A stretch of 27,885 nucleotides of DNA from RPQK01 sp041946865 (GCA_041946865.1 JBHGBF010000065.1:1-27885), one strand, 5' to 3'; counted from the first letter of the stretch, positions 7,962-16,602 are shown. Program-made: numbers and translations. Notes: generated by a model from the letters alone, not told the origin.

Positions 7962-8812
7962 CGGACTTCACACAGGAACCGGAGCGCGGCCCGGCGGCAG
8001 GCCTGCGGATGCGAATCCCACATCTCGTGCCCGGCGCCCTCGATGGACTCGATCACTGCTCGCGGGCTCAGCTCACGAATTCGTTCCGTAATAGCTTTGA
8101 AGAACGGAAGGCTGCGTGCGCCGCTTAGTAACAGGACGGGCTTGTCGAGGTTTCGGATTCGTTCTTTTGGGATTGGGTTAAAAGGGTCAGCCGACAGCGC
8201 AAGCGCTTCCCATTCCAGGGAATTGTCGCGTAGCACCTGTCGCAGGGCGGGAGAGAAGCGGTCATATCGCCCTTCTCCCTGAAAATACGTGATAGTGGCC
8301 CGCAAAGCCCCCTCCGTGTCACGCCGCAGGTAGGCCGTCTTGACAGGCTGCCAGAGCCGCTCGAGATGATCGTCGTACAGCGCCGCCGAGCCGGGAGAGC
8401 CGAGAAGCAGCGAAAGCACCGGCGGTTCGGACAAAACGAGGGCGCGCACCCGTTCCGGCGAGCGCGCCGCCAGTGACAACGCCACATACCCGCCCAGGGA
8501 ATGGGCCACCAGTACGGCCGGCGCCAACTGCAGACGATCAAGCAGTGCGGCCAGATCTTCTGTTTCCTTGGCCACTGAATGGGGCGCTCCATCCCAGACA
8601 TTCGAATTCGGAAAATTGTAGCGTCGGCTGTACGCCACCGTCCGATAGCGACGCGAGAAAAACGGTATCTGCCGGTCCCAGCTTCGCAGATCAACCAAAG
8701 AGCCGTGGATCAACACGACATTGCCTCGGCTGGAATCACCCCCCGGCTCAGCCAGCGTGTAATGGAAGGTCAGGTTGTCGCAGCGAACGCTCTTCAAGTT
8801 CAGGTGATTCAT
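7958..8812 (-). CDS. Alpha/beta-fold hydrolase
   Basis: 284 residues. The oxyanion-hole motif VVLIHGS is at about 32-38, the nucleophile elbow AHSLGG puts the catalytic serine at 105, and the catalytic histidine is in EGAGHEMWD near residue 262. It is a cytoplasmic esterase, lactonase or related hydrolase by family; the sequence does not identify a substrate. An AGGGA Shine-Dalgarno stands about five bases before the ATG at 8812. The stop overlaps the start of the glycoside hydrolase by four bases, and the phosphotransferase ends 67 bases upstream, so the three are probably one transcript. Confidence 0.85.
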   Translation of the reverse strand: MNHLNLKSVRCDNLTFHYTLAEPGGDSSRGNVVLIHGSLVDLRSWDRQIPFFSRRYRTVAYSRRYNFPNSNVWDGAPHSVAKETEDLAALLDRLQLAPAVLVAHSLGGYVALSLAARSPERVRALVLSEPPVLSLLLGSPGSAALYDDHLERLWQPVKTAYLRRDTEGALRATITYFQGEGRYDRFSPALRQVLRDNSLEWEALALSADPFNPIPKERIRNLDKPVLLLSGARSLPFFKAITERIRELSPRAVIESIEGAGHEMWDSHPQACRRAALRFLCEVR

Positions 8813-8879
8813 GGTGTCCCTAAAAGAAACCGCAAGTCGGCTGGCGCGCTTCGAAAGGCTCGCTGCGCTGGTGCGGATT

Positions 8880-9842
8880 CTACTCTGACTGCTGCAACAT
8901 CTCGATGCTTTCGCGCGCGTAGCGCCGGGCGCCCTGCGGATCGTTGCGGCGCTCGCTCATCGAAATGACAATGTACTTCTGATGCTCGTAGACCAGGTAG
9001 AAAAGGCGGCGGACAGCCGCATCGCCACTGTCGCGCCTCACCTCCCGCCCGTATCCTTCCCAAAACGCCGAACCCGTCACCCCGCAATAATCGGCAATCG
9101 CCAAATCCCATTCGACGTCCCCCCAGCAAGCGCGGTCGAAGTCCAAAACTCCGCTGACTGCGCCGTCCGGCTGGACGAGGAGGTTCGTGATCCAGATGTC
9201 GCCGTGCAGCAGGTGCGAAGTCCTGCAGGAGTCCAAGACGTGCGAGTACCGGGCAAGCAAACCGAGCGCCCAGGCCGCCGTCTTCCGGTCGTAAACTCCA
9301 CACTTGACGATATCCTGCAGCTCACGGTCAAACATTTCCAGGAACGCCTGACACCACGTCGGCTGCGGCTCCATGCATCGGTGTTCTCCCAGGTAGCCGA
9401 AACGGTTGTCTGAATCGGTCAGGCCGTGCACTTGAGAGATCGCTCTGCCCCACTCACGAAGCGCCCGATGCCTGGCCTGGCCCGGCAGATCGGCCTGACT
9501 CAAGGGGATACCTGGGAGTCTGGACATTATCAGGTAATCACGATCGATCCGGCGGTGCGAGAAGTCGTAGGCCAGGATGGAAGGCACGGGGACCGTAGTC
9601 TCTTGTCGCAGACGCGCATGGAGTGCTGGTTCCTGACGCATCATTCGATATTCGTAAAAAAGCTGAAGCATCGAATCGGGTGGCGCTACCCTGAGCACAT
9701 ATTCCGACCCGTCAGCGGGATTTTCGGCCGCGAAGGTCTGAGAGAACCTGCCTGCCCCGAAGGAACGACAGTTCCAGTCGGCATCGCCCAGATGGTGAGC
9801 CAGCAGCGATCGTGCGGTTGTCGCGTCGATTTTTGTTGTCAT
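8880..9842 (-). CDS. Aminoglycoside phosphotransferase (APH)-family small-molecule kinase
   Basis: 320 residues from the ATG at 9842. The kinase-like fold is shown by the Brenner motif HGDIWITN (H213, catalytic D215, N220) and the metal-binding DFD (D234-D236) in GVLDFDRACWGDVEWDLA. APH-family proteins phosphorylate hydroxyls of antibiotics, sugars, choline, homoserine or other small molecules. The frame stays open upstream to 10028, but those 62 residues have no APH character and would overlap the divergent MFS gene, so 9842 is preferred. It heads a cluster with an alpha/beta hydrolase and a GH5-like enzyme and faces a drug/metabolite-type MFS gene. A sugar kinase role fits the neighbours; a resistance role cannot be excluded. 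Confidence 0.8.
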   Translation of the reverse strand: MTTKIDATTARSLLAHHLGDADWNCRSFGAGRFSQTFAAENPADGSEYVLRVAPPDSMLQLFYEYRMMRQEPALHARLRQETTVPVPSILAYDFSHRRIDRDYLIMSRLPGIPLSQADLPGQARHRALREWGRAISQVHGLTDSDNRFGYLGEHRCMEPQPTWCQAFLEMFDRELQDIVKCGVYDRKTAAWALGLLARYSHVLDSCRTSHLLHGDIWITNLLVQPDGAVSGVLDFDRACWGDVEWDLAIADYCGVTGSAFWEGYGREVRRDSGDAAVRRLFYLVYEHQKYIVISMSERRNDPQGARRYARESIEMLQQSE

Positions 9843-9862
9843 GTTCACATTGTCTGAATCCA

Positions 9863-9896
9863 CGAATTTACACGAATCAAGCGAATTTACACGAAT
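9863..9896. repeat. Phased CGAAT direct repeats in divergent promoter region
   Basis: The 15-mer CGAATTTACACGAAT occurs exactly twice (9863-9877, 9882-9896). The pentamer CGAAT starts at 9863, 9873, 9882 and 9892, close to one DNA helical turn apart. The array fills much of the 73-base gap between the divergent phosphotransferase (start 9842) and MFS (start 9916) genes. It could be binding sites for a regulator, or a dispersed intergenic repeat, since AATTCGTGTAAATTCGTGG-like strings are frequent in environmental genomes. Confidence 0.6.
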
Positions 9897-9915
9897 TATG
9901 GGAACATAAGTTTTT

Positions 9916-11256
9916 ATGTCGGCGAACCTGACAGGCGTCGGCCCGGTAGAAGAGGCCAATTTTGCGGCCAAAGCCGGCTGGGCCTTGTACGACTGGGCGA
10001 ACAGCGGGTACGGGCTGGTTGTCATCACCGCAGTCTTCCCGGGCTTCTTTATCAGCCGGCTTCTTCCGCTTCTGCCCGGGAGCGGCGATCATGGCGTAGT
10101 CGCCTGGGGCACCCAACTGCCGGGGGATGCGGTCATCGGTATCCTGAACTCGCTCAGCATGCTGCTCATGGCTCTTGGGGCGCCGGTTCTCGGCGCCATC
10201 GCGGATATCCGAGGGTGGGCCAAGCGCCTGCTGGTCATCTCCGCTACCACCGGCAGCATTTTTACGCTCGCGATGTACTTCCTGCGGCCTGGTGACTGGA
10301 TATGGGGCAGCCTGCTGTTTGTCGGGTCGAATTTCTGCTACGGGACCTCGTTCACTTTCTATAACGCGTATCTCCCCAGGCTGACCCGGCCCGAAAAGCA
10401 AGGGAGCCTGAGCGGTTGGGGATTTGCTACAGGTTACGTCGGCGGCGCTGTCGCCCTGGTCCTGGCGCTGGTTCTTATCAAGCAGGGGAAAGTGGAGCTG
10501 GCGCTCGCACTTTCCGGCGCCTGGTGGCTTATTTTCAGCCTTCCTGCCTTCATTTTCCTCAAAGAGTTCGAACCGCAGGAGTCCGGGCCGGGCTCGATTG
10601 TTCTGGAGGGATTCCGCCGTGTCGGTCACACTTTCCGGAATATCCGTCAATACCGGGTCTTGTTCGTGTTCCTCCTGGCGTTCCTGCTGTACAACGACGG
10701 CGTCGAGACGGTCATTTCCATGTCTCCAGCCTATGGGACGGCCGTTCTCGGCTTGAGTCAGGAAGATCTCGCCCTTGTCTTCCTGATCGTCCAGTTCATT
10801 GCCTTTGCCGGAGCGGCGCTTTTCGGTTATCTCTCCGACAAACTCGGGCACAAGGAGGTCATTCAACTCAACCTCCTCGTCTGGGTCCTGGCAGTGGCAG
10901 GCGCTTACCTGGTGAGAAGCACGACGGAGTTTTTCGTAATCGCCGCTCTCATCGGCGTGGTTCTCGGCGGGATTCAGGCCAGCAGCCGTTCGCTGATGGC
11001 TTCGTTGACGCCCGCTCGTATCCAGAACGAGGCCTTCGGTTTCTTTTCGATCAGCGGGAAGTTTGCCAGTATTTTCGGCCCGCTCCTTTACGCCGCGTTT
11101 GCCACCGGCGCCCGATCGCACGGTCTCAGCCCCCGGACGCCCGTGCTGTCCGTAGTCCCGTTTCTGCTGGTCGGATTCCTGGTTCTGCTGAAAGTGCCTG
11201 ACCCGCGGCGGGGTGACAAAGTGACAGGGCGACAGGGTGACAGGGTGACAGGGTGA
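9916..11256 (+). CDS. MFS transporter, UMF1/Atg22-like family
   Basis: 446 residues with about 12 hydrophobic segments. The start AKAGWALYDWANSGYGLVVIT is the hallmark of the Atg22-like/UMF1 group, proposed effluxers of amino acids or other small molecules from the vacuole in fungi and of unknown role in bacteria. It acts in the inner membrane. The Shine-Dalgarno is weak (GGGAACATAAG). The last 13 or so residues (about 433-446) are encoded by an 8-bp tandem repeat, which also supplies the TGA stop; the native C-terminus probably ended near KVPDP. It is divergent from the phosphotransferase cluster and convergent with the SDR at 11334. Confidence 0.85.
   Translation: MSANLTGVGPVEEANFAAKAGWALYDWANSGYGLVVITAVFPGFFISRLLPLLPGSGDHGVVAWGTQLPGDAVIGILNSLSMLLMALGAPVLGAIADIRGWAKRLLVISATTGSIFTLAMYFLRPGDWIWGSLLFVGSNFCYGTSFTFYNAYLPRLTRPEKQGSLSGWGFATGYVGGAVALVLALVLIKQGKVELALALSGAWWLIFSLPAFIFLKEFEPQESGPGSIVLEGFRRVGHTFRNIRQYRVLFVFLLAFLLYNDGVETVISMSPAYGTAVLGLSQEDLALVFLIVQFIAFAGAALFGYLSDKLGHKEVIQLNLLVWVLAVAGAYLVRSTTEFFVIAALIGVVLGGIQASSRSLMASLTPARIQNEAFGFFSISGKFASIFGPLLYAAFATGARSHGLSPRTPVLSVVPFLLVGFLVLLKVPDPRRGDKVTGRQGDRVTG
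11214..11256 (+). repeat. 8-bp tandem repeat (TGACAGGG)n, array 1
   Basis: Five consecutive 8-base units begin at 11214, 11222, 11230, 11238 and 11246, consensus TGACARGG, followed by the TGA at 11254. The array overlaps the 3' end of the MFS gene and encodes its C-terminal tail and stop. The unit at 11230, whose TGA would have been in frame, reads CGA. Related arrays stand at 22025 and 23551. Confidence 0.85.
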
Positions 11257-11325
11257 ATCGCTCCTCGACAGGTCGAAACCGTCTCACCCTGCTTTTCCTG
11301 CATCCTTCATCCTTTCTGGCTCCTG
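11244..11325 (+). repeat. Interspersed ~85-bp module, copy A
   Basis: This 82-base segment matches 23548-23636 almost base for base: GGTGACARGGTGAATCGCTC, then the CAGGTCGAAACCGTCT box, the ACCCTGCTTTTCC box, CATCCTT repeats and GGCTCCTG. Copy B is longer by one CATCCTT heptamer. Copy A is bounded by inverted octamers (GGGTGACA 11243-11250, TGTCACCC 11324-11331). It lies between the convergent ends of the MFS and SDR genes and has no coding potential of its own. Confidence 0.8.
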
Positions 11326-11333
11326 TCACCCTT

Positions 11334-12101
11334 TCACGGCATGAGGAAGCCGCCGTTGACCTCGATGGTCTGACCCTGGATGAAATTGGAGCGAGAGGAA
11401 CAGAGGAACAGGATCACTTCGGCTACCTCGCGCGCCGTGCCGAGCCGGCCCAGGGGGGTGGCGGCTGCGATCGAATCGAGCATGGCCGGGGTCGAGAACG
11501 TGCGGTGGTAGTTGGTGTCAATAGTGCCGGGGGACACGCAATTCACCCGGATGCCGTGAGGGGAAAACTCCTTGGCGATCGCTCGAGTGAGTGTCGAAAT
11601 AGCGGCCTTGGCGGTCGAATAGGCCGAAGCGCCCATCCCTCCGCCGTTCCGGCCGGCGACGGAGCCGACGTTGACGATCACGCCGCGCTTGTTCTCCACC
11701 ATTCCCGGCAGAACCGTCTGCGTCAGGAAAAAGGCGGTGGTCAGGTTGAGATTCATGACCTGGTCCCAAAGCTCCTCAGTGAATTGGAGGATGGGTGTCC
11801 TTTTGATCAGGGAGCCGGCATTGTTCACCAGGATGTCGACGTTTCTTCCCGTTGCCTTGACCTGCCGGATCAGATCGCGACATCCGGCCATCCCGGTGAG
11901 GTCAGCCTGTATGAGCATGGCGTCGCTGCCGACCGCCCGGATACGGGCCAGGACCTGCTCGGCCTGTTGCCGCGCTTTATTGAAGTGAACCATGACAAAG
12001 GCGCCGGCCTCAGCGAGCAGCAAAGCGGTTTCGGCGCCGATGCCGTTGCTTGCGCCCGTGACCAGTGCCGTCCTTCCCTGGAATTCAGTTTGATGTGACA
12101 T
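11334..12101 (-). CDS. SDR-family oxidoreductase (FabG-like)
   Basis: 255 residues. A classical short-chain dehydrogenase: cofactor motif TGASNGIG near residues 15-22, NNAG in the middle, catalytic serine in VNVGSVAG, YSTAK supplying Tyr and Lys, and the C-terminal IEVNGGFLMP end. FabG-like SDRs of this kind next to sugar-acid transporters often oxidise or reduce sugar alcohols, sugar acids or their keto forms with NAD(P). The ATG at 12101 overlaps the end of the transporter gene by 17 bases, and AGGAAGAGG precedes it. It is the last gene of the lacI operon and probably carries out the first cytoplasmic step on the imported compound; the exact substrate is not visible. Confidence 0.85.
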   Translation of the reverse strand: MSHQTEFQGRTALVTGASNGIGAETALLLAEAGAFVMVHFNKARQQAEQVLARIRAVGSDAMLIQADLTGMAGCRDLIRQVKATGRNVDILVNNAGSLIKRTPILQFTEELWDQVMNLNLTTAFFLTQTVLPGMVENKRGVIVNVGSVAGRNGGGMGASAYSTAKAAISTLTRAIAKEFSPHGIRVNCVSPGTIDTNYHRTFSTPAMLDSIAAATPLGRLGTAREVAEVILFLCSSRSNFIQGQTIEVNGGFLMP

Positions 12102-13344
12102 AGACCTCTTCCTCGTGTTTGCTCTTTCCGAAAGTGACTGCCCCGCGCTCTATGGGCCCGAGCCACAACCACAGGATCGAGGCGCAGACGAGAGGCATGA
12201 TTCCGAACATGAAGAAAACGGGATAATACGAACAATGATCGATCATCCAGCCCGTCAGGAGGGTAAACAGCATCCCGCCGAAGCCCGAACCCATGCTCGC
12301 AATTCCGTAGACCGAGCCCACGACTCCCTTGGGAAAAACGTCGGCGGGGAAGGCGAGCATGTTCGCGAGACTGCCGGTATAACCGAGCATCGCCATGGAA
12401 ATCAGGGTGACCGAGACCCGGACATCGCTCACCAGCACCGCCGGAATGGCTGCCGCCATCAGCGCCGCAAAGAATGTGACCGATGATTTGCGCGCGGCCG
12501 TTACCGACCATCCCTGCCGAAGCAGGCAGCTGGACAGCAGTCCGCCCAGGATGTTGCCGAAACCGGCCACCACGTAGGGAATCCAACCGTACTTGCCGAT
12601 CGTCTCCAGGTCCAAGCCGCGCGCCGACTTCAGGTACTCCGGAAACCAGAAGATGTAGAAGTACCAGACCGGATCCATGAATACCTTGGACAGGGTGAAA
12701 ACCCAGACGAATTTCTTTCCAAGCAGCTGAGTTGTGGAAACCTTCTCGTCCTTCTCCGATTCGGAGGCGCCATGAGGTGTGTAGTAAACCGGCCACCAGA
12801 CCAGAAGCCACACGAGCCCCGTTGCTCCGACCGCCGCGAAGGCCATAGGCCAGCCGAAATCGCGGATGATCCAGGTGACGAGCGGTATGGCGACAATCGC
12901 GCCGATAGTCGAGCCGCTGTTGAACATCCCGGAGGCGAGGGCCCGTTCCTTTTGCGGAAACCATTCAGCCACGACTTTCACACCTGCCGGCCAGTTGCCC
13001 GCTTCTCCCATCCCCAGTGAAAAACGCGCCAGCCCCAGGCTCCACGGCCCGGTGGCAAAGGCATGGACGACGGCCGAAGCCGACCACCAGAACATGCAAA
13101 GCGCATAGCCCAGGCGGGTGCCTAACCGGTCGATCAGCGGTCCCGACACTCCGTTCATGATCGTATAGGCGAGCATGAAGGCGAAAACGATACGGGAATA
13201 CGTGACGTTCGACATTGAGAATTCTTCGCGGAGCACCGGAGCGGCGACCGACAGAACCAGCCGGTCGAGATAATTGATCAGGGTCGCCAGGAAAACCAGG
13301 GCGATCATAAACCAGCGCCAGGAAGAGGGTCTTGGTTCCATCAT
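12085..13344 (-). CDS. MFS transporter, anion:cation symporter type (ExuT/hexuronate-like)
   Basis: 419 residues, about 12 transmembrane segments. The signature GEAGNWPAGVKVVAEWFP followed by ERALASGMFNSGSTIGA is typical of the ACS group of the major facilitator superfamily (hexuronate, galactonate, glucarate and similar carriers). It should import a sugar acid with H+ or Na+ across the inner membrane. The start ATGATGG at 13344 overlaps the TGA of the GHL6 gene by four bases, and its end overlaps the SDR gene by 17 bases. This tight packing makes one operon. ExuT-like is a family call; hexuronate itself is inferred. Confidence 0.85.
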   Translation of the reverse strand: MMEPRPSSWRWFMIALVFLATLINYLDRLVLSVAAPVLREEFSMSNVTYSRIVFAFMLAYTIMNGVSGPLIDRLGTRLGYALCMFWWSASAVVHAFATGPWSLGLARFSLGMGEAGNWPAGVKVVAEWFPQKERALASGMFNSGSTIGAIVAIPLVTWIIRDFGWPMAFAAVGATGLVWLLVWWPVYYTPHGASESEKDEKVSTTQLLGKKFVWVFTLSKVFMDPVWYFYIFWFPEYLKSARGLDLETIGKYGWIPYVVAGFGNILGGLLSSCLLRQGWSVTAARKSSVTFFAALMAAAIPAVLVSDVRVSVTLISMAMLGYTGSLANMLAFPADVFPKGVVGSVYGIASMGSGFGGMLFTLLTGWMIDHCSYYPVFFMFGIMPLVCASILWLWLGPIERGAVTFGKSKHEEEVYVTSN

Positions 13345-15527
13345 GCTAATTCCACCTGGATCAACTCGTGTACGTTGACTTCAGCAAGATGGACTTCCAG
13401 CCAATCTCCCTTGAGCGAGTAATCAGCGTCACGATCGGCTCGCAGAAGTCCGACTCTTTTCACTGTACGTCCGGCCGGAACACGAATCCGCGCCTTGACG
13501 TCCGCGAGCGGGAGGTATTTTTCTCGCTGTCGCAACTTTTTCCACTTGTTTCCCGTGTTCGCCAGTAGATGAAGCAGCAGACTGTTCCCCGAGACCGAGT
13601 AATGGGCCAGTAAGCCGGGGCGAGGCGCCACCTGATAGTGCCGGAACCGGCCGATCAGGGGATCAAGCAGAGAAGCCAGGTAGTCCCGAATGACCGCCAT
13701 CCGGGTCTCCTCGTAGACCGCTTCCAGACTCGACCCAATGTAAATCGACCGGCCCCGGCCGAAGGTCTTCTGGACTACCGCGGGACCGAGGGTCCGCCGA
13801 TGGCCCCGGTCGATGGTCAGGGCAATCACCGTGGCCGGATCCACCGCTTCAAACCGGACGACCTGCGGGTCTTGAGGGAATGCTTCAGACCACCCGGCAG
13901 GGAAAAGGTAAAGGTCCGGGATCTCTACTGGCTCCTCGGCTTGAAGGTGACACCCCAGAACGTCGGCCAGTCCGAAATCCGGGCGGCGCCGGCTGAATTC
14001 GTCAGCCGCCGACGTGAGATGTGTCGCGATGAGCGTGCCGCCCGAATCGACGAAGCGGCGGATGGCCTCGCACTGATCGCGGCTCAAACAGGGAGCATTG
14101 GGGATGTAAAGGAGCTTGTAGCGAGTCAGCAGCTCCGGAGTCAGACGGTAATCCAGGAAGGGCTCGCAGTCATAAGAGAGCTCCTTGAGCAGCTGGAAGG
14201 CGCCGTAGAAGGCGTTTTTGTAAGCCTCGGGGACGAAGACTTTCCCGTTGAACCAGTCAATCGTCTGCGAACCGACAAGCAATCCTGCAAACGGTTGCGA
14301 GCGCGCCTGGAACAGGAGCTCCGAGTGCCGGCCGGCAAAGTCGAAGACCGACTGCACATGACGCCCGGCCTGGTAGGCCGACGGGTCTTGCTTCATATAG
14401 AAGAAACGGCTCAGGCCCCAGTATTTCAAGCCCGCATGCCCGGCAAGCGCGGTGGCCCCGTCCAGCAGCAGCTCCTCGCTTTCGACCGGGTAACTGAACC
14501 AGCCGCGCACTCTTTCGTTCTTCATGTGCTCGCGGTTGTACTGGGTATGCGTGCCGACGTAAGTCCAGATCAGTTTCCCGGTCGAATGGCCGAGCCCCAG
14601 GTTGAAAAGCTTCTGCTCGGGTGTCTCCGCCGCCTCGAACATGAAGCCGTCGACCACGGGAATGGCCCGGCTACGCCACTCCCGGCTGCTCAGGAGCGAC
14701 GTGTCATTGAAAAGGACCGGGATGTTGCGCTCCTTGCGGATCATCTCGCTGATCTCGGCCAGAAAGGCGATGACCACTTCGTCGCGAAGCCACAAGGTGT
14801 ATTCAATCTCTTCTTCGCGATTCCTGAGGCCGTCTTCCGGAGGGAGCGCCTTGTTCCTGGCCTTTCGGTACGCTTCCCGGCAATGCTTGCAGTAACAGAA
14901 GCGCCGGGCATGACGCATCCCCATATAGGGGCCGTCGAAGTAAGCCGCGTCAATCTCGTAGCCGCCGACCACTTCCCTGACCAGCTGCCGGATCTCCTCT
15001 CGGAGCGGGCTGTTCAGGCAACCTTCGTAGTACGGGGTATAGCCGTAGTGCTCGGTGGTCATCGGCTTGCCGTTTTCGAACCGCTTGATCCACCCGTCGT
15101 AGAGTGGATTGCCGGCGCGGACTTCCATGAACGGATGATTCAGAGGGATATAGGCGATCACCGTGAGGCCCGCTTTGTGGCACAGATCGACGGTTTCCCG
15201 CATCGGGTCCTGCCCGGACCGGATCTCGGGATGGACGGGGTAATCCGTGCGGGTTGGAAAGTAGGCGAAATACGAGGCGGCCGGGTAGCGCAGGGTGTCG
15301 CCGTGAAGGGCTTTGACGACGGCCACGGCCTTCTCGGCCCTGTAATCAAACGATGGGTAGAACGGGGGATTGTAGGTTTCTGCAATCACCGCCCGGCAGG
15401 ATCTGGCCCAGGACCACTCGTCCGGGTTGGTCCTGCCGGGGACGGTCGTGAGCTTCGGCTGCGCCTGGCTGAGAAGGGCTCCAGCCCCTACGGACCTGCA
15501 AAAGTCTCTGCGTGAAAATGTCGTCAT
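13341..15527 (-). CDS. Tat-exported GHL6-type glycoside-hydrolase-like protein with GH42-like trimerisation domain
   Basis: 728 residues from the ATG at 15527, which has GGGGAG seven bases upstream; an in-frame extension to 15794 is nonsense overlapping lacI. SRRDF at residues 5-9 is a twin-arginine motif, so export as a folded protein is likely. Residues about 45-330 resemble the hypothetical glycosyl hydrolase 6 (GHL6) domain, with YFDGP (D198) and a CYCKHC cluster (Cys 211, 213, 216). A later segment (about 440-640, ending in strands such as GGTLIATHLTSAADE) resembles the beta-galactosidase trimerisation domain GH42M. The active-site residues of this group are not established, so D198 is only a candidate. 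Second gene of the lacI operon, coupled to the transporter by a four-base overlap. Confidence 0.75.
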   Translation of the reverse strand: MTTFSRRDFCRSVGAGALLSQAQPKLTTVPGRTNPDEWSWARSCRAVIAETYNPPFYPSFDYRAEKAVAVVKALHGDTLRYPAASYFAYFPTRTDYPVHPEIRSGQDPMRETVDLCHKAGLTVIAYIPLNHPFMEVRAGNPLYDGWIKRFENGKPMTTEHYGYTPYYEGCLNSPLREEIRQLVREVVGGYEIDAAYFDGPYMGMRHARRFCYCKHCREAYRKARNKALPPEDGLRNREEEIEYTLWLRDEVVIAFLAEISEMIRKERNIPVLFNDTSLLSSREWRSRAIPVVDGFMFEAAETPEQKLFNLGLGHSTGKLIWTYVGTHTQYNREHMKNERVRGWFSYPVESEELLLDGATALAGHAGLKYWGLSRFFYMKQDPSAYQAGRHVQSVFDFAGRHSELLFQARSQPFAGLLVGSQTIDWFNGKVFVPEAYKNAFYGAFQLLKELSYDCEPFLDYRLTPELLTRYKLLYIPNAPCLSRDQCEAIRRFVDSGGTLIATHLTSAADEFSRRRPDFGLADVLGCHLQAEEPVEIPDLYLFPAGWSEAFPQDPQVVRFEAVDPATVIALTIDRGHRRTLGPAVVQKTFGRGRSIYIGSSLEAVYEETRMAVIRDYLASLLDPLIGRFRHYQVAPRPGLLAHYSVSGNSLLLHLLANTGNKWKKLRQREKYLPLADVKARIRVPAGRTVKRVGLLRADRDADYSLKGDWLEVHLAEVNVHELIQVELA

Positions 15528-15597
15528 AAAAGGACTCCCCGGCCCTTTGGCGAGGGTGTTGAAAAAGGGTGGAGGGTCATCGCTTCCCCAGCTCGAC

Positions 15598-16602
15598 TCA
15601 GTCAGCCTTCCGGCACGATTCGCGCTCGACCAGCTGCACACCCAGGACCCGATGCTCCGGTCCGGAGTCGGGACGGGCGATCTGCCGGAGCAGGATTTGA
15701 ACGGCCGCCTCTCCCATCTCGTACTTGGGCTGATGGATCGTGGTGAGCGGAGGCTGCAGAATCGCGGCCAGCTCCAGGTTGTCAAAGCCGACAAGGGAAA
15801 TGTCTGCCGGTATCTTTTTCCCTTGCTCGAGAAGGGCGCGGATGACGCCGAAGGCCATGGCGTCGTTCGCGGTCGAAATACCCGTCACGCCGGGCTGCGA
15901 AGCCAGAAGCTTACGGGTCATCTGGTATCCTCCCAGCTGGTTCTGGTCTCCATGCAGAACCACGGCGTGAACCTCGTCGCCGGCCTGGTGAACCGCCTTG
16001 AGGAACCCCCGGGCGCGCTCGGTCAGGTTGCCGTGGTGGCGCGGACCGCTCAGATGGGCCAGGTTCCGATGTCCCAGGCCGATCAGATACTGGCCGGCCA
16101 GAAACCCGCCCTCGAAATTGTCTCCGGAAACCGTGGAGATGCTCTGCACGTTAGCGGAGCGATTGAGCAGCACGATGGGGATGCCGTAATCGAGCAGCTC
16201 GTCGACTTCCGCTTCCGAGAGGCCGGACACCGAGTTGATGATCAACCCGTCGACGCGCTTGGCGACCAGCGAGCGGAGGTAGCGCATCTGTCGTTCCCGG
16301 TCGAGATCGGCGTTGCCCAGGATCAGGTCGTAGCCGGCGGCGAACGCCGCGTCTTCGGCGCCTCGCGCGACCTCGGCGAAAAAGGGGTTGCGAATATCGC
16401 TGATCAGAAGGGCCAGGCTCTGTGACCGGCCGGTGGCCAGCCCGCGGGCCACACGGTTGGGGACATAGTTGAGCCGGCGGGCGACTTCGAGCACCTTCTG
16501 GCGCGTCTCGTCATTAACTCCGTAAGAGCCGCTCAGCGAGCGGGATACGGTGCTGACGTTCACTCCACATTCGCGCGCAATGTCATGAATGGTGACTTTC
16601 AT
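15598..16602 (-). CDS. LacI-family transcriptional regulator
   Basis: 334 residues. Residues 2-50 are the LacI helix-turn-helix (TIHDIARECGVNVSTVSRSL), followed by the hinge (LNYVPNRVARGLATGRS), which inserts into the centre of the operator. The rest is the periplasmic-binding-protein-like ligand domain. The ATG at 16602 places the HTH at the normal distance; the TTG at 16620 is less likely. It heads the operon with the GHL6, MFS and SDR genes and is divergent from the TonB-dependent receptor. Three operator-like sites matching this family lie in the 224-base intergenic region, one just upstream of its own ATG, so autorepression plus control of the receptor is likely. The inducer is presumably a product of the imported glycan. 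Confidence 0.92.
   Translation of the reverse strand: MKVTIHDIARECGVNVSTVSRSLSGSYGVNDETRQKVLEVARRLNYVPNRVARGLATGRSQSLALLISDIRNPFFAEVARGAEDAAFAAGYDLILGNADLDRERQMRYLRSLVAKRVDGLIINSVSGLSEAEVDELLDYGIPIVLLNRSANVQSISTVSGDNFEGGFLAGQYLIGLGHRNLAHLSGPRHHGNLTERARGFLKAVHQAGDEVHAVVLHGDQNQLGGYQMTRKLLASQPGVTGISTANDAMAFGVIRALLEQGKKIPADISLVGFDNLELAAILQPPLTTIHQPKYEMGEAAVQILLRQIARPDSGPEHRVLGVQLVERESCRKAD

Noticed and set aside
9843..10028. 62-residue N-terminal extension of the APH-family kinase
   Set aside because: It lacks APH character and overlaps the start of the divergent MFS gene; ATG at 9842 fits the family.
13638..15515. 625-residue open frame on the + strand
   Set aside because: It lies fully antisense to the GHL6 gene, has no recognisable domain and has the odd composition typical of mirrored frames in GC-rich DNA. 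The minus strand has a Tat signal, conserved motifs and tight operon overlaps.
15550..15580. GGGTGTTGAAAAAGGGTGGAGGG similar to the receptor-end hairpin loop region at 20338-20363
   Set aside because: The resemblance is partial with different spacing and no complementary arm here; insufficient for a repeat call.
15528..15794. 89-residue extension of the GHL6 gene
   Set aside because: It overlaps lacI in another frame and would bury the twin-arginine signal; ATG at 15527 has a Shine-Dalgarno.
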